A stretch of DNA of 33,236 bases from Deltaproteobacteria bacterium HGW-Deltaproteobacteria-14 (GTDB lineage: Bacteria > Myxococcota_A > UBA9042 > PHBI01), in NCBI GenBank assembly GCA_002841945.1, contig PHBI01000062.1, positions 1-33,236 on the forward strand, read 5' to 3'. Under the pieces are notes generated by a model. That model saw only the letters and a list, made by a program, of their open reading frames with translations. It searched no databases and was not told the DNA's origin. The translations under genes were made by a program, and so were the position numbers. Of this stretch, positions 23,748 to 32,706 are shown in pieces (within the stretch, counting starts at the first letter, position 1; each line of letters starts with the position of its first letter).

Positions 23748-24440
23748 CTACTTGAAGGTGTCCCAGAGGCGATCGAACTCGGTCTGGAACTGGCGCACCA
23801 GCCCCGGATCCGACAGGACGACGGCGTTCTCGAAGTTGTGGTCGTTGGCGCTGCGGGTCCAGTTGTAGCTTCCCGTGAGCACGCGATTTCCGTCGAAGAT
23901 CGCGAACTTGTGGTGCATGTGGACATCGGAGCGGTCGTCGCGGATCCGCACACCGCGCTGCTCGAGCTTCGCGACGTCCGAGCCGAGGTCGTGGGACTTG
24001 TCGTCGTCGGTCACCACCCGCAGCTTCACCCCGCGCTGATGGGCGCGGTTCATCGCCCGCGCGATGCGGTCGTCGGTGATCGTGAAGACGCACACGTCGA
24101 CCGCGTGGCGCGCCGCGTCGAACATCGCCGCCACCCGCTCGACGATGGCCCCACCCGGGCTGAAGAGCGCCTCCGCGTCCGCCGTGGACCCAGCCGCCGC
24201 CTGGCTCGCCGGCCACAGCGCCCGCACCACGTCCTCGAGCCACGCCAGCACCTCCCCCGACGGCGCCTCGGTGAGAAACCCCGTCGCCAGCTCGAACGCG
24301 CGCCGCCGGAACCGATGCCGCTCGTCATCCGGACGCCCGGCGTCCTCCACGATCCCCTTCAACGCCTTGCGCTCCGCCCGCGACAGCTGCTGGTCGTCCC
24401 ACGTCTCGATGAGCACCCGATCGATCTCTGCGTCGTTCAT
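23748..24440 (-). CDS. Single-HKD phospholipase D-family protein (Nuc-like)
   Basis: 230 residues. A charged helical N-terminus (1 to about 95) precedes one PLD-type domain with H-H-K-x4-D (His176, Lys178, Asp183), then GSYNWT (190-195) and NFENAVV (202-208). One HKD motif per chain is typical of the Nuc/Zucchini branch, whose members dimerise to form the active site and cleave nucleic acid or phospholipid; which applies is not clear. No signal peptide is seen, so it is probably cytoplasmic. Its ATG overlaps the stop of the upstream lipoprotein gene (ATGA). The novel N-terminal extension may mediate partner binding. Confidence 0.85.
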   Translation of the reverse strand: MNDAEIDRVLIETWDDQQLSRAERKALKGIVEDAGRPDDERHRFRRRAFELATGFLTEAPSGEVLAWLEDVVRALWPASQAAAGSTADAEALFSPGGAIVERVAAMFDAARHAVDVCVFTITDDRIARAMNRAHQRGVKLRVVTDDDKSHDLGSDVAKLEQRGVRIRDDRSDVHMHHKFAIFDGNRVLTGSYNWTRSANDHNFENAVVLSDPGLVRQFQTEFDRLWDTFK

Positions 24441-25594
24441 TCCCCACTCCCGTGCTCGGGCTCGGCCGGCGCGTCTTCGCTTCCATCCACGGGCTCGTCC
24501 GGCTCCGGAGTCGGCGGCGCCACCTCGGGCTCCGCCTCGTCCACCGCCGCGCCGAGCGCCAGCCCGATGTCCATCGTCATCTCCATCGCGCGGCCCCCGC
24601 CGTCGGGCGCCGGCACCGTCATCTTCACCGTCGTCTTGACCTGCGCCGTGCTCGACACCGGCAGGATACGCCCGAGATCGAGGGTCGTCTCGCCGGTCCC
24701 GCTCCCGCTGAACCCCTCGAGCCGCGCCCCCGGCGGCAGCGCCTCGCCCGTGTCCGCCCCCGGCTCCGCGGCCTGGACCAGGGTCACCCGCGCCACCACC
24801 CGCGAGCCCTCGATGCTCACGACGTCGAACACCGTCGTCTGCCGGATCCGCATCCCGCTCTGCGCGACGACCTGCTCGACCTGCCAGCGCGCCCCGGCCC
24901 CGACCGGCTCCTCCGGCAGCGGCACCGCCAGCTGCACCAGCGACTCCCGGAACCCCTCGAGCAGCGTCGCCATCTCGCCCTCGGCCTGCCCCCCGGCGAA
25001 CCCCGCGAGCGTCGTCACCCCGCGGTCGCTCACCCGCCCGGCGGCCGTCAGCCCCTTCACCGCCGCCAGCCCCTCTTGGAGCCCGCGCGCCCCGGCGAAG
25101 CTGGTCTCCCCGTCGGGCGCCGCAGCCCCGCCGGCCGCGTCGTCCACCGCGGCCTCGGTGATGACCACGCTCCACGTCGCCGCCCCGTCGGCCGCGACCG
25201 CGTCGATCTTCACGCCCAACCCGAGCCGCGCCCGCGGCATCGCCCGGCCCGGCACCGCCTGCCCGTCGAGGGTCATCGCGACCGCCATCCGCATCGCGAT
25301 GCGCGTCGCCTCCTCGCTGCCCGCCACCGGCGTCAGCCGCAGCGCGACCCGCGGCTCCACCCCGGCGTCGAGCAGCGTCACCGTCGGCGGCTCGACCGGC
25401 GCCAGCGCGGTCCCGACGTCCGGCACCACCGCGGCGGCCGCGTCCTCGGTCGGCGCAGGCGTCTCCCCGTCAGCCGTCGCCGGAGCCGGCGCGGCGGCGG
25501 TGTCCGCCTCTTGCGGTGCGGACTTACCGCACCCCCAAAGTCCCATCGCGGCGGCCATCGTCAGCGCGACCACGCGCATACTGCACTGCAACAT
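24437..25594 (-). CDS. Lipoprotein of unknown function
   Basis: 385 residues from the ATG at 25594, chosen because GGAGG lies five bases upstream; an ATG at 25579 would shorten it by five residues. The signal ends in L-W-G-C (Cys22), followed by an Ala/Pro/Thr/Asp linker (to about 70). The beta-rich body (about 75-355) has R-I-A-M-R-M-A-V-A-M, a central G-A-x-W-Q-V segment and an S-S-T-A-Q-V-K-T-T-V-K-M-T strand, resembling DUF6263-like periplasmic proteins (weak, from memory). The tail is acidic and Pro-rich. It overlaps the phospholipase D-family gene, so the two are co-expressed. 83 bp separate it from the Bax1-like gene upstream. Confidence 0.7.
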   Translation of the reverse strand: MLQCSMRVVALTMAAAMGLWGCGKSAPQEADTAAAPAPATADGETPAPTEDAAAAVVPDVGTALAPVEPPTVTLLDAGVEPRVALRLTPVAGSEEATRIAMRMAVAMTLDGQAVPGRAMPRARLGLGVKIDAVAADGAATWSVVITEAAVDDAAGGAAAPDGETSFAGARGLQEGLAAVKGLTAAGRVSDRGVTTLAGFAGGQAEGEMATLLEGFRESLVQLAVPLPEEPVGAGARWQVEQVVAQSGMRIRQTTVFDVVSIEGSRVVARVTLVQAAEPGADTGEALPPGARLEGFSGSGTGETTLDLGRILPVSSTAQVKTTVKMTVPAPDGGGRAMEMTMDIGLALGAAVDEAEPEVAPPTPEPDEPVDGSEDAPAEPEHGSGE

Positions 25595-25677
25595 CAAAGC
25601 CTCCGAGCCGCGCTCCGCGACCGCGTTCGCCATACGGCGCCGAGCACGCGCCGTCAAACCGCTCCCGCCCCTGCGCG

Positions 25678-26913
25678 TCATCCCGCCTCCGGCGCGAGGG
25701 TGGCCACCGCCTCGGCGATGGTGATGAGCTTCTTCGGCACGATCACCCCCTTGAACGGGTAGACGCTCGCCGACCCGACTTCCGGATCGCTCCGATCGGC
25801 GTTCATCCGCGTCGCCACCGCCACGATCAGGTTCGGCGGCCCCGCCTTCTTCAGCAGCTCGAGGCGCCGGGCGAAGGACTGCTTCTTCCAGAACCACACG
25901 ATGTCCAAGAACGCCTCGCGCCCGTCGGGGTGGCGCAGCACGTAGTCCGGCGTCAGCACGTCGCGGCCGTCGAGGTCGATGATCCGCGCCTCGCGCTCGA
26001 GCCTCCAAGGCGTCTCCGTCGCCGCCCACGTCGCCTCGAGGTGACGCTCCTCCTCGCTGACCCACGTCCCGGTGTCCTTGGCCCGCGACACGAGCCCCTG
26101 CGCGTCGTCCACCAGGAAGCGGCACGGCGTGCGCTGCTTGCCCCACACCACGTCCGCCTCGAGCGACCACCGCTCGCACAGCGCCAGCCCGGGCAGGAAC
26201 TGCGCCATCTGGAGCCCGTAGCGGTTGGTCTGGCGCAGGAGCGACAGCGGCCCGTCGAGCACCAGCCGGAAGCCCTTCTTCGTCCGCTCCGCGCGGTGCA
26301 TCAGCCCGCGGAACTTGATGAAGCGAAAGAGCTGGCGCGCGCGCGCCGGCGTGATCTTCAGCAGCTCGATCCGGACCTCGCGGGCCTTCAGCAGCACCGC
26401 CTGCGCCAGGGCGAGGTTGTAGCGCTCGAGCAGCTCCCGGGCGCTCGGGCGCTCGAACCCCGTCAGCCGGGCCGCGCTCGACAGGTCCGCGAAGAGCCCC
26501 TCCTCGACCTCCGCAGCGGTGATCTCCAGCGCCGCGGCCGCCTCCGCCAGGATGCCCTCCCGCGCCGCGAAGCCGCCCTCACCGCCCGGCCGCACCGGCC
26601 ACACGCCGCGCCGCGCCGCCAGATCGAACACGACCCGCCGGATGTCCTCTGGGGGCCGCGCCGCACGCATCTCGAAGGTCGCGGTGTCCCGCAGCAGCTT
26701 CGCCAGCCCCCGCTGGGTCGCGAAGTCGGTCGAGTCCCCGATGTGGTCGGCGATCGCCTCGTCGAGCGCCCCGTCGGCCTCGCCCACGTGGCGCGCGAAC
26801 AGCCCCACGAGCCGCTCGGCCTCGGCCTCGAGCCCGGGGTCGGTCACGTCGACCCAGCGCGGCCGCACCACCCCGTTGCGCACGCTTGCGCGCGCGAGGT
26901 CACCGGTAAGCAC
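25678..26913 (-). CDS. DUF790/Bax1-like nuclease, XPB partner
   Basis: 411 residues from a GTG start at 26913 (GGAGGG upstream), giving the family's typical M-L-T-x-D-L opening and V-V-R-P-R-W-V-D. The C-terminal nuclease core has T-P-D-Y (Asp323), then F-L-D-I-V-W-F-W-K-K (337-344), matching the PD...E-I-V-G-F-W pattern of DUF790 except that the usual Glu is Asp337. In archaea Bax1 binds XPB helicase and supplies a structure-specific endonuclease in a repair-like complex (established knowledge). Here the gene overlaps the XPB-like helicase gene by 14 nt, supporting the same partnership. It ends the four-gene overlapping operon. Confidence 0.85.
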   Translation of the reverse strand: MLTGDLARASVRNGVVRPRWVDVTDPGLEAEAERLVGLFARHVGEADGALDEAIADHIGDSTDFATQRGLAKLLRDTATFEMRAARPPEDIRRVVFDLAARRGVWPVRPGGEGGFAAREGILAEAAAALEITAAEVEEGLFADLSSAARLTGFERPSARELLERYNLALAQAVLLKAREVRIELLKITPARARQLFRFIKFRGLMHRAERTKKGFRLVLDGPLSLLRQTNRYGLQMAQFLPGLALCERWSLEADVVWGKQRTPCRFLVDDAQGLVSRAKDTGTWVSEEERHLEATWAATETPWRLEREARIIDLDGRDVLTPDYVLRHPDGREAFLDIVWFWKKQSFARRLELLKKAGPPNLIVAVATRMNADRSDPEVGSASVYPFKGVIVPKKLITIAEAVATLAPEAG

Positions 26914-28288
26914 CGTGCTCCCTCCGCCGCTCGCTCGAGTACTCCTCGCCGGTCTCCGCCGTCACCACCTCGTAGAGCACCGCCTCCTTCCCCTCCCCCT
27001 TGCGCAGGATGCGGCCGAGCCGCTGCACGTGCTCGCGCACGCTCGACGACCCGCTCATCACCACGCCGACGCTCGCCGTCGGGATGTCGACCCCCTCGTT
27101 GAGGACGCGCGAGGTCACCACCGCCCGGATCGTCCCCCCCTGCAGCGCCGCCAGGATCTCCTGCCGCTCCCGCGCCGGGGTCTGGTGGGTGATCGCCGGC
27201 AGGAGGTAGCGCTGTGCAATGCGGTAGACCGTCTCGTTGTCCGCCGTGAAGATGATCACTTGCTCTTCATGGTGTTGAACGAGCAGGTCCTCGAGGATCG
27301 CGAGCTTTCCATTGCACTGCAGCGGGATCCGTCGCTGCTCCCGCCAGGCCCGCCACGCGCTACGCCCCCACGCCGAGCGGCACGTCAGCATGAGGAACTG
27401 CCCCCAGCCGTCGGGCCGCGACATGCGGATCCCGTTCTGCTGCACGAAGGCCCGGTACTCGGCCCGCGCCGCGTCGTAGGCCTGCCGCTCCTGCGGGGTC
27501 AGCTCGACGCGGATGCGGACGACCTCGTAGTCCGCGAGGTAGTCCCCGGTCAGCTCCTGGATCTCGCGCCGATACACCGTCGGCCCGATGAGGCTGTCGA
27601 GCCGCGCGTGCCCGCCGTCCTGCCGCTCGGGGGTCGCCGTCAGCCCCAGCCGATACGGGGCGATGGCGCTCTCGGCGCCGAGGGCGTAGGAGGCGCCGGG
27701 CAGGTGGTGGCACTCGTCGAACACGATCAGCCCGAAGCGCGCGCCGAGGTGCTCCATATGGATGTAGGCAGAGTCGTAGGTCGTCGCCGTGAGCGGCCGC
27801 ACCTCGTAGGTCCCACCCCCGACCGCGCCCACGCGCTCGGCGCCGAAGGCCGCCCCGAGGAGCGCCATCCACTGGTTCATCAGGTCGATGGTCGGCGCCA
27901 CGATCAGCGTCGACCGCTGCACCTCCGCGATGGCCAGCTCCGCCACGTAGCTCTTGCCCGCGCCGGTCGGCAGCACGACCACCCCGCGGCGGCCGCCCCG
28001 CTGCCACGCGGCCAGCGCCTCGGACTGATGCGGGAACGGCTCGCGCCGCCGCCGCGGGATGAGGTCGAGCTCCTCGTAGCCCCGCGCTCGGTCGTCGACC
28101 TCGAGTCCCGCGCGCATCAGCAGGGTCAGCGCCCGACGGTACGCCGCCGCGGGTGCGCGCAGCCGCCCCCCCGACCGCTCGTCGACCACGAAGCCGATCG
28201 CGGTCAGGGCGGGCAGGTCCAAGCGCTCGGACGGCGCGTCGATGACGAGCGTTCCGCGGTCGAACACCAGCGGGACGGCGCCGCTCAT
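26900..28288 (-). CDS. XPB-like SF2 DNA helicase
   Basis: 462 residues, start at 28288 (ATGA overlap with the upstream exonuclease gene). A small N-terminal domain (about 1-80) precedes RecA-like lobes: Walker A P-T-G-A-G-K-S (107-113), D-E-C-H-H (191-195, an XPB/Ssl2-type DExH box), L-T-A-T (216-219) and motif VI Q-R-L-G-R-I-L-R (422-429). Length and order match the compact archaeal and bacterial XPB group, ATP-dependent DNA translocases. The next gene encodes the Bax1-like nuclease, so the helicase probably opens or translocates DNA for cleavage. The process served is not shown by the sequence. Confidence 0.88.
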   Translation of the reverse strand: MSGAVPLVFDRGTLVIDAPSERLDLPALTAIGFVVDERSGGRLRAPAAAYRRALTLLMRAGLEVDDRARGYEELDLIPRRRREPFPHQSEALAAWQRGGRRGVVVLPTGAGKSYVAELAIAEVQRSTLIVAPTIDLMNQWMALLGAAFGAERVGAVGGGTYEVRPLTATTYDSAYIHMEHLGARFGLIVFDECHHLPGASYALGAESAIAPYRLGLTATPERQDGGHARLDSLIGPTVYRREIQELTGDYLADYEVVRIRVELTPQERQAYDAARAEYRAFVQQNGIRMSRPDGWGQFLMLTCRSAWGRSAWRAWREQRRIPLQCNGKLAILEDLLVQHHEEQVIIFTADNETVYRIAQRYLLPAITHQTPARERQEILAALQGGTIRAVVTSRVLNEGVDIPTASVGVVMSGSSSVREHVQRLGRILRKGEGKEAVLYEVVTAETGEEYSSERRREHGAYR

Positions 28289-30309
28289 TCGCCAGCGTTC
28301 CCCTCGGCCCGCCGCACCGTCGGCGCCTCCACGAGCTTGAGCCGCCCGGTGCGCGCGTTCGCGGCGGCGATGGCCAGCGTCACCTCCTCGCCCGAGCTCA
28401 CCGGCCGCTTGAACGTCACCGGCACCTGGACCGCCAGCGCGCCGACCTCGACGATCCAGCGGCGGCCGATCTCGCGCACGACGTGGGCGGCGAGGCGGGC
28501 GTCGGGGTTCTGCTCGCACCAGCGGGCCGCCCAGTAGCGGCGCGACTCGGTCTCGACCCGCCGCACCAAGGACGACAGCCGCTCGATGTCCGGGAAGCGC
28601 TGCGACAGCTGGCCGCTCGTGAACGGGGCCCGCCCGGTCCTGAGCCAGCCCGAGAGCTGCTGGTGCATCACCAGATCGGCGTAGCGCCGGATCGGGCTCG
28701 TGAGCTGGCAGTAGGCGTCCACCGCGAGGGTGAAGTGGAGCGCGGGCCGCGTGCTCAGGACCGACGGCTTCAGGCGCCGCAGGAGCTCATACTGCAGCGA
28801 CGCGCCGTCGACGCGCCCGGAGCGCCCCCCGGCGGAGCCGTCCGGGCGCGCCTGGGTGCGGTAGATGCAGGGGATGTCGCTCTCGGCGCAGAACTGGGCG
28901 GTCGCCGCGCAGGTCGCGATCATCAGCTCGCTCACCAGCTGCCGCCCGGGCGCGTAGGGGTCGCCCGGGGTGGCGCGCACGTCTCCCCCGGGGCGCACCT
29001 CGAGGGCCACCTCGTTGCGCTGCAGAAAGACCGCCCCGCGGTTACGGCGCATCGCCCGGTGGGCGTCCATCGCCGCCTTCACGGTGCGGAGCAGGTGGGC
29101 GGTGGGATCATCCGCGGCGCCGACCTGCAGCAGCTCGTCGACCGCCGCGTAGTCGAGCTGGCGGTCGACGTGGATCCGCGCCCGCGCGACCTCGAAGGCG
29201 ATGATCTGCCCGTCGTGGCGGACCTCGTAGGAGAACGCCAGCGCCGTCCGGTCGACCCCGGCGCGCAGCGAGGACGCGTCGAAGGCGATGGAGGGCGGCA
29301 GCATCGGCACCTTGCCCTCGGGGATGTAGAGGGTGGAGGTGCGGGCGGCCGCCTCGCGGTCGAGCGCTCCGCCCGGGGGGACGAAGGCCGCGACGTCGGC
29401 GATGAACACCACGACGCGGTCGCCGTCGAGGGCGAACGCGTCGTCGACCTCGGTGGTGCTCGGGTCGTCGATGGCGACGGTCAGCAGGTGGCGCAGGTCC
29501 AGGGTCGGCTGGCGCAGGTCCGCGATGGCGCTCGCGGCGGCGGCCTCGATCTCCGGGGGGAAGGCGACGCGCAGCCCGGCGCGGCGCAGGGCGAGGTTCT
29601 CGTCGGGACCGAAGGCGCCGATCTCGACCAGGAGCGTGAAGGCGTCCTCGCGCCGGACGGCGGCGAGGAGCTTGTCGGCCTCGTCCTTGCGCGGCGCGTC
29701 GTCGCCGAGGACCGCGCGCTCGCTGAGGAGGTCGACGAACCAGGTCCAGGCGGCGGCGCTCTCGGCGTCCGCCAGAGGGTCGGTCGCGCCGGCCAGCCGG
29801 GCCTTCAGGGTGGCGGTGGCGCGCTCTAGGCGGCGCGCGGCGAGGGCCTCCGCCTCGCGCGCGGCGCGGGTGCTGGCGACCGACTCCGAGCTCTCGCGGA
29901 CGAGCCGGCGCTGGCGCACCCGAAAGCAGGTGTTGTCGTTGAAGGCGGCGACCGCGACGGCGTCGCAGGCGACCGGGGTGGCGTCGCCGAGGGCGTGGAG
30001 GGCGACCTCGGCCACGTCCTCCTCGTCCCCCGGCGGGCGGTCCGCGTCGAGGATCAGCCAGGCCCCGTCGAGGTCCATGCGGGACGCCAGGCGCTCGACC
30101 TCGGCCCACCGCTCCGCCAGCTCGCCGACGTCGTTGAGGGGCGTGTGCCCGGCCCAGAAGAGGCGCTGCGGAGAGACCGTCCGCTGCTCGCCCGCGACGT
30201 CGGCGATGACGAGGCGCCCGCCCTCGCGCCCGAGCACGCACACCGGCTCGAGCGCGCCGTGGACGGCGAGCAGGGCGAGGCGATGGGCGGGCTTGGCGTC
30301 GGGGGTCAT
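28285..30309 (-). CDS. RNase II/R-family 3'-5' exoribonuclease (RNB domain), divergent
   Basis: 674 residues. The N-terminal 270 residues lack clear cold-shock domains and are helical and charged. The RNB domain begins near 275: V-A-I-D-D-P-S-T-T-E-V-D-D (Asp281, Glu287, Asp289, Asp290) matches the magnesium-binding cluster of RNase II, with the second acidic residue Glu instead of Asp. Further RNB signatures are I-P-E-G-K-V-P-M-L-P-P, E-L-M-I-A and T-S-P-I-R-R-Y-A-D-L. An S1-like beta-barrel may end the protein (about 610-665). It would degrade RNA from the 3' end. It sits between two helicase genes with ATGA overlaps on both sides, so its role may be tied to nucleic-acid processing by the neighbours. 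Confidence 0.88.
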   Translation of the reverse strand: MTPDAKPAHRLALLAVHGALEPVCVLGREGGRLVIADVAGEQRTVSPQRLFWAGHTPLNDVGELAERWAEVERLASRMDLDGAWLILDADRPPGDEEDVAEVALHALGDATPVACDAVAVAAFNDNTCFRVRQRRLVRESSESVASTRAAREAEALAARRLERATATLKARLAGATDPLADAESAAAWTWFVDLLSERAVLGDDAPRKDEADKLLAAVRREDAFTLLVEIGAFGPDENLALRRAGLRVAFPPEIEAAAASAIADLRQPTLDLRHLLTVAIDDPSTTEVDDAFALDGDRVVVFIADVAAFVPPGGALDREAAARTSTLYIPEGKVPMLPPSIAFDASSLRAGVDRTALAFSYEVRHDGQIIAFEVARARIHVDRQLDYAAVDELLQVGAADDPTAHLLRTVKAAMDAHRAMRRNRGAVFLQRNEVALEVRPGGDVRATPGDPYAPGRQLVSELMIATCAATAQFCAESDIPCIYRTQARPDGSAGGRSGRVDGASLQYELLRRLKPSVLSTRPALHFTLAVDAYCQLTSPIRRYADLVMHQQLSGWLRTGRAPFTSGQLSQRFPDIERLSSLVRRVETESRRYWAARWCEQNPDARLAAHVVREIGRRWIVEVGALAVQVPVTFKRPVSSGEEVTLAIAAANARTGRLKLVEAPTVRRAEGNAGE

Positions 30310-32426
30310 GCGAGGTCCAGCGCGCCGTCGAGGGCGCGTGCGAGGCGCAGGTCGAGCTGGGTGTTGCGAACCTCGACGCCGCGGTTGCTGACGGCGATCC
30401 GCATGGCGCGCTCGGTGCCTACCAGCACGACGAGGCGCTTGCCACGGGTGATGCCCGTATACAAGAGGTTTCGCCGGAGCATCTTGAAGTGGTGGGTGCT
30501 CACGGGCAGCACCACCGCGGGGTACTCGCTGCCCTGGCTCTTATGGATGGTGATGGCGTAGGCGAGGACGAGGTCGTCGCGTTGTTCGCGGTCGTAGAGG
30601 ACCTCGCGGTCGTCGACGACGACCGCGAGGGTGCCGACCTTCGGGTCGACGCGCCGGACGAAACCGAGGTCGCCGTTGAACACGCCGCGGTCGTAGTCGT
30701 TGCGGATCTGCATGACCTTGTCACCGACCCGAAAGCCCATCCGCTTGACCGCCTCGGGGGTGTCCGGCGGGAGCGGGTTCAAGAGCGCCTGGAGGCGCTC
30801 GTTGAGCGCGTCGATGCCGATGGGCCCGACCCGCATCGGGGACAGCACCTGGACGTCGCGGACCGGGTCGAGGCCGAAGCGCTCGGGGATGCGGCTGGTG
30901 ACCAGGGTCTCGATGGTCTGACAGATGTGCTCGGGATCTTCGCGGGCGACGAAGTAGAAGTCCTGCAGCGGTGTGCCGGGCGGGGTGGCCGACAGCGGCT
31001 CGCCCCGGTTCACCGCGTGGGCGTTGTCGACGATGGCAGAGCCGGCGCCCTGACGGAAGATCTCGGTCAGGCGGGCCACCGGGACGCGCCCGCTGGTGAT
31101 GAGGTCGGTCAGCGGCGAGCCGGGCCCGACCGGGGGGAGCTGGTCCTGGTCGCCGACGAGGACGAGGTGGGCGCCCGCCGGGATGGCACGGACGAGGGCG
31201 TAGAAGAGCGGCAGGTCGACCATCGAGGCCTCGTCCACGATGGCCAGCGCGGTCGCGAGGGGGTTGGACTCGTCGCGCTGGAAGTGGCCGTCGGCGGGGG
31301 CGAACTCGAGCAGCCGGTGGATGGTGAGGGCCTCGCGCCCGGTCGCCTCGCTCATGCGCTTGGCGGCGCGGCCGGTGGGGGCGGCGAGCGCGACCTGGTG
31401 CGGAGGCAGGCCGCAGGCCTCGATGAGGGTGCGGATGATCGTCGTCTTGCCCGTGCCGGGGCCCCCGGTGACGATGACGGTGCCGCGCTCGAGCGCGAGG
31501 CGGACCGCGGCCTCCTGTCCCTGGGCCAGGGCGATGCCGAGCCCGCCGGCGGCGACGGTGACGCGCTCGGCCGCGTCCTCGCCCGCAGGGGCCGCCTGGG
31601 ACAGCAAGCTCGCGAGGTGGTGGGCGCTCTCCACCTCGGCCTCGTAGAGCGAGGAGAGGTAGACCACCTCGGAGTCGACGGGGTCGGGGCCGTCCGACAC
31701 CACCACCTTGCCGTCGACGGCGAGGGCGCTGACGGCGCGGTCGATGAGGTCCGTGGCGACGCCGAGGAGCTCTTCGGAGGCGGCGACCAGCGCCCCGCGC
31801 GGCAAGAAGCAGTGGCCGTCGTCGCGCGCCACCCGGAGGCAGTGATAGACGCCGGCCCGCAGGCGCCCCGGGTCGTCGAGGGCGATGTCGAGGCCGCGGG
31901 CGACCTGGTCGGCCTTCTGGAAGCCGATCCCCATCACCTCCTCGGCGAGCTTGTACGGGGCGCGCTTGACGAAGGCGATAGTGCCCTCGCGGTAGCGCCG
32001 ATAGATGCGCATGGCGAGGCCGCGGGGGATGCCGAGTCCGAAGAGGAACACCAGGGCGTCCTGGGCGCCGCGGCGCTCCTGGAACGCGTCGATGAGCGCC
32101 TGGACGCGCTTCTTTCCGAGGCCGGGGACCTCCGCGAGGCGGTGCGGGCTCTGCATGATCACCTCGACGGCGTCGGTGCCGAAGCGGGCGACGATGCGCT
32201 TGGCCATGGCCGGTCCGACGCCGGGGACGAAGCCCGAGGCGAGGTAGCGGTTCTCGTCCCAGCGCCCCTCGACGCGCACGCGCATCCCCTCCTCGACGCC
32301 GGGCATCAGGCCAACCACGGCGACGGGCTGAAGCTCGCCCTCCACTTTGAGGCCGGCGACCGTCCAGAAGCTCTCATCGTTGGAGAAGCGGATCTGCTGG
32401 ACGAGTCCCTCGATGGAGGTTCCCAT
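30306..32426 (-). CDS. recD2: RecD2-like SF1B DNA helicase
   Basis: 706 residues, start at 32426 (MGTSIEGLV fits the family's N-terminus); an upstream ATG at 32450 is possible and no strong ribosome-binding site precedes either. Helix-hairpin-helix repeats lie at about 66-115 (GVGPAMAKRIV, VPGLGKKR). Walker A G-G-P-G-T-G-K-T-T is at 321-329, Walker B V-D-E-A-S-M-V-D at 397-404, then G-D-Q-D-Q-L-P, and a UvrD-C-like end with T-I-H-K-S-Q-G-S-E and G-I-T-R-G-K. It is a 5'-3' helicase of the stand-alone RecD2/YrrC type. Between G-R-W (54-56) and Y-L-A-S-G about 25 residues usual in the family are missing. It is the first gene of the overlapping operon. Confidence 0.92.
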   Translation of the reverse strand: MGTSIEGLVQQIRFSNDESFWTVAGLKVEGELQPVAVVGLMPGVEEGMRVRVEGRWDENRYLASGFVPGVGPAMAKRIVARFGTDAVEVIMQSPHRLAEVPGLGKKRVQALIDAFQERRGAQDALVFLFGLGIPRGLAMRIYRRYREGTIAFVKRAPYKLAEEVMGIGFQKADQVARGLDIALDDPGRLRAGVYHCLRVARDDGHCFLPRGALVAASEELLGVATDLIDRAVSALAVDGKVVVSDGPDPVDSEVVYLSSLYEAEVESAHHLASLLSQAAPAGEDAAERVTVAAGGLGIALAQGQEAAVRLALERGTVIVTGGPGTGKTTIIRTLIEACGLPPHQVALAAPTGRAAKRMSEATGREALTIHRLLEFAPADGHFQRDESNPLATALAIVDEASMVDLPLFYALVRAIPAGAHLVLVGDQDQLPPVGPGSPLTDLITSGRVPVARLTEIFRQGAGSAIVDNAHAVNRGEPLSATPPGTPLQDFYFVAREDPEHICQTIETLVTSRIPERFGLDPVRDVQVLSPMRVGPIGIDALNERLQALLNPLPPDTPEAVKRMGFRVGDKVMQIRNDYDRGVFNGDLGFVRRVDPKVGTLAVVVDDREVLYDREQRDDLVLAYAITIHKSQGSEYPAVVLPVSTHHFKMLRRNLLYTGITRGKRLVVLVGTERAMRIAVSNRGVEVRNTQLDLRLARALDGALDLA

Positions 32427-32706
32427 GGCGCGCAGCTTCGCACGGCCCATGGACCGGCGGCAAGCGGCCACGACGGTCCGCGAGCGGCGTCACACCGAGA
32501 GGCGGCGACCGGACGCGGGTCGGCCAGGCCAGCTGTGGCGCGCCGCACGCGGCCCTGGGGGGCGCATGCTTGCCATCACGGGGCGCCGAGAGTACGGTCT
32601 CGGCCGCTCCGCGCGGGAAGGTCCGGGCCGCTCCGCGGGTTGGTCGGTCGTGCGAGAGCGCCAGAACGAGCCACGAGCCACGAGCCGCACCGCGAGCGAA
32701 GAACGC
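32427..32706. other. Divergent intergenic region with short direct repeats, 280 bp
   Basis: It lies between the RecD2-like gene (minus) and the partial lipoprotein gene (plus), so it should contain both promoters, but none is clear. Seen: a direct repeat GGCCGCTCCGCG (near 32601 and 32628) and three 7-bp ACGAGCC units at about 32668-32690. Confidence 0.5.
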
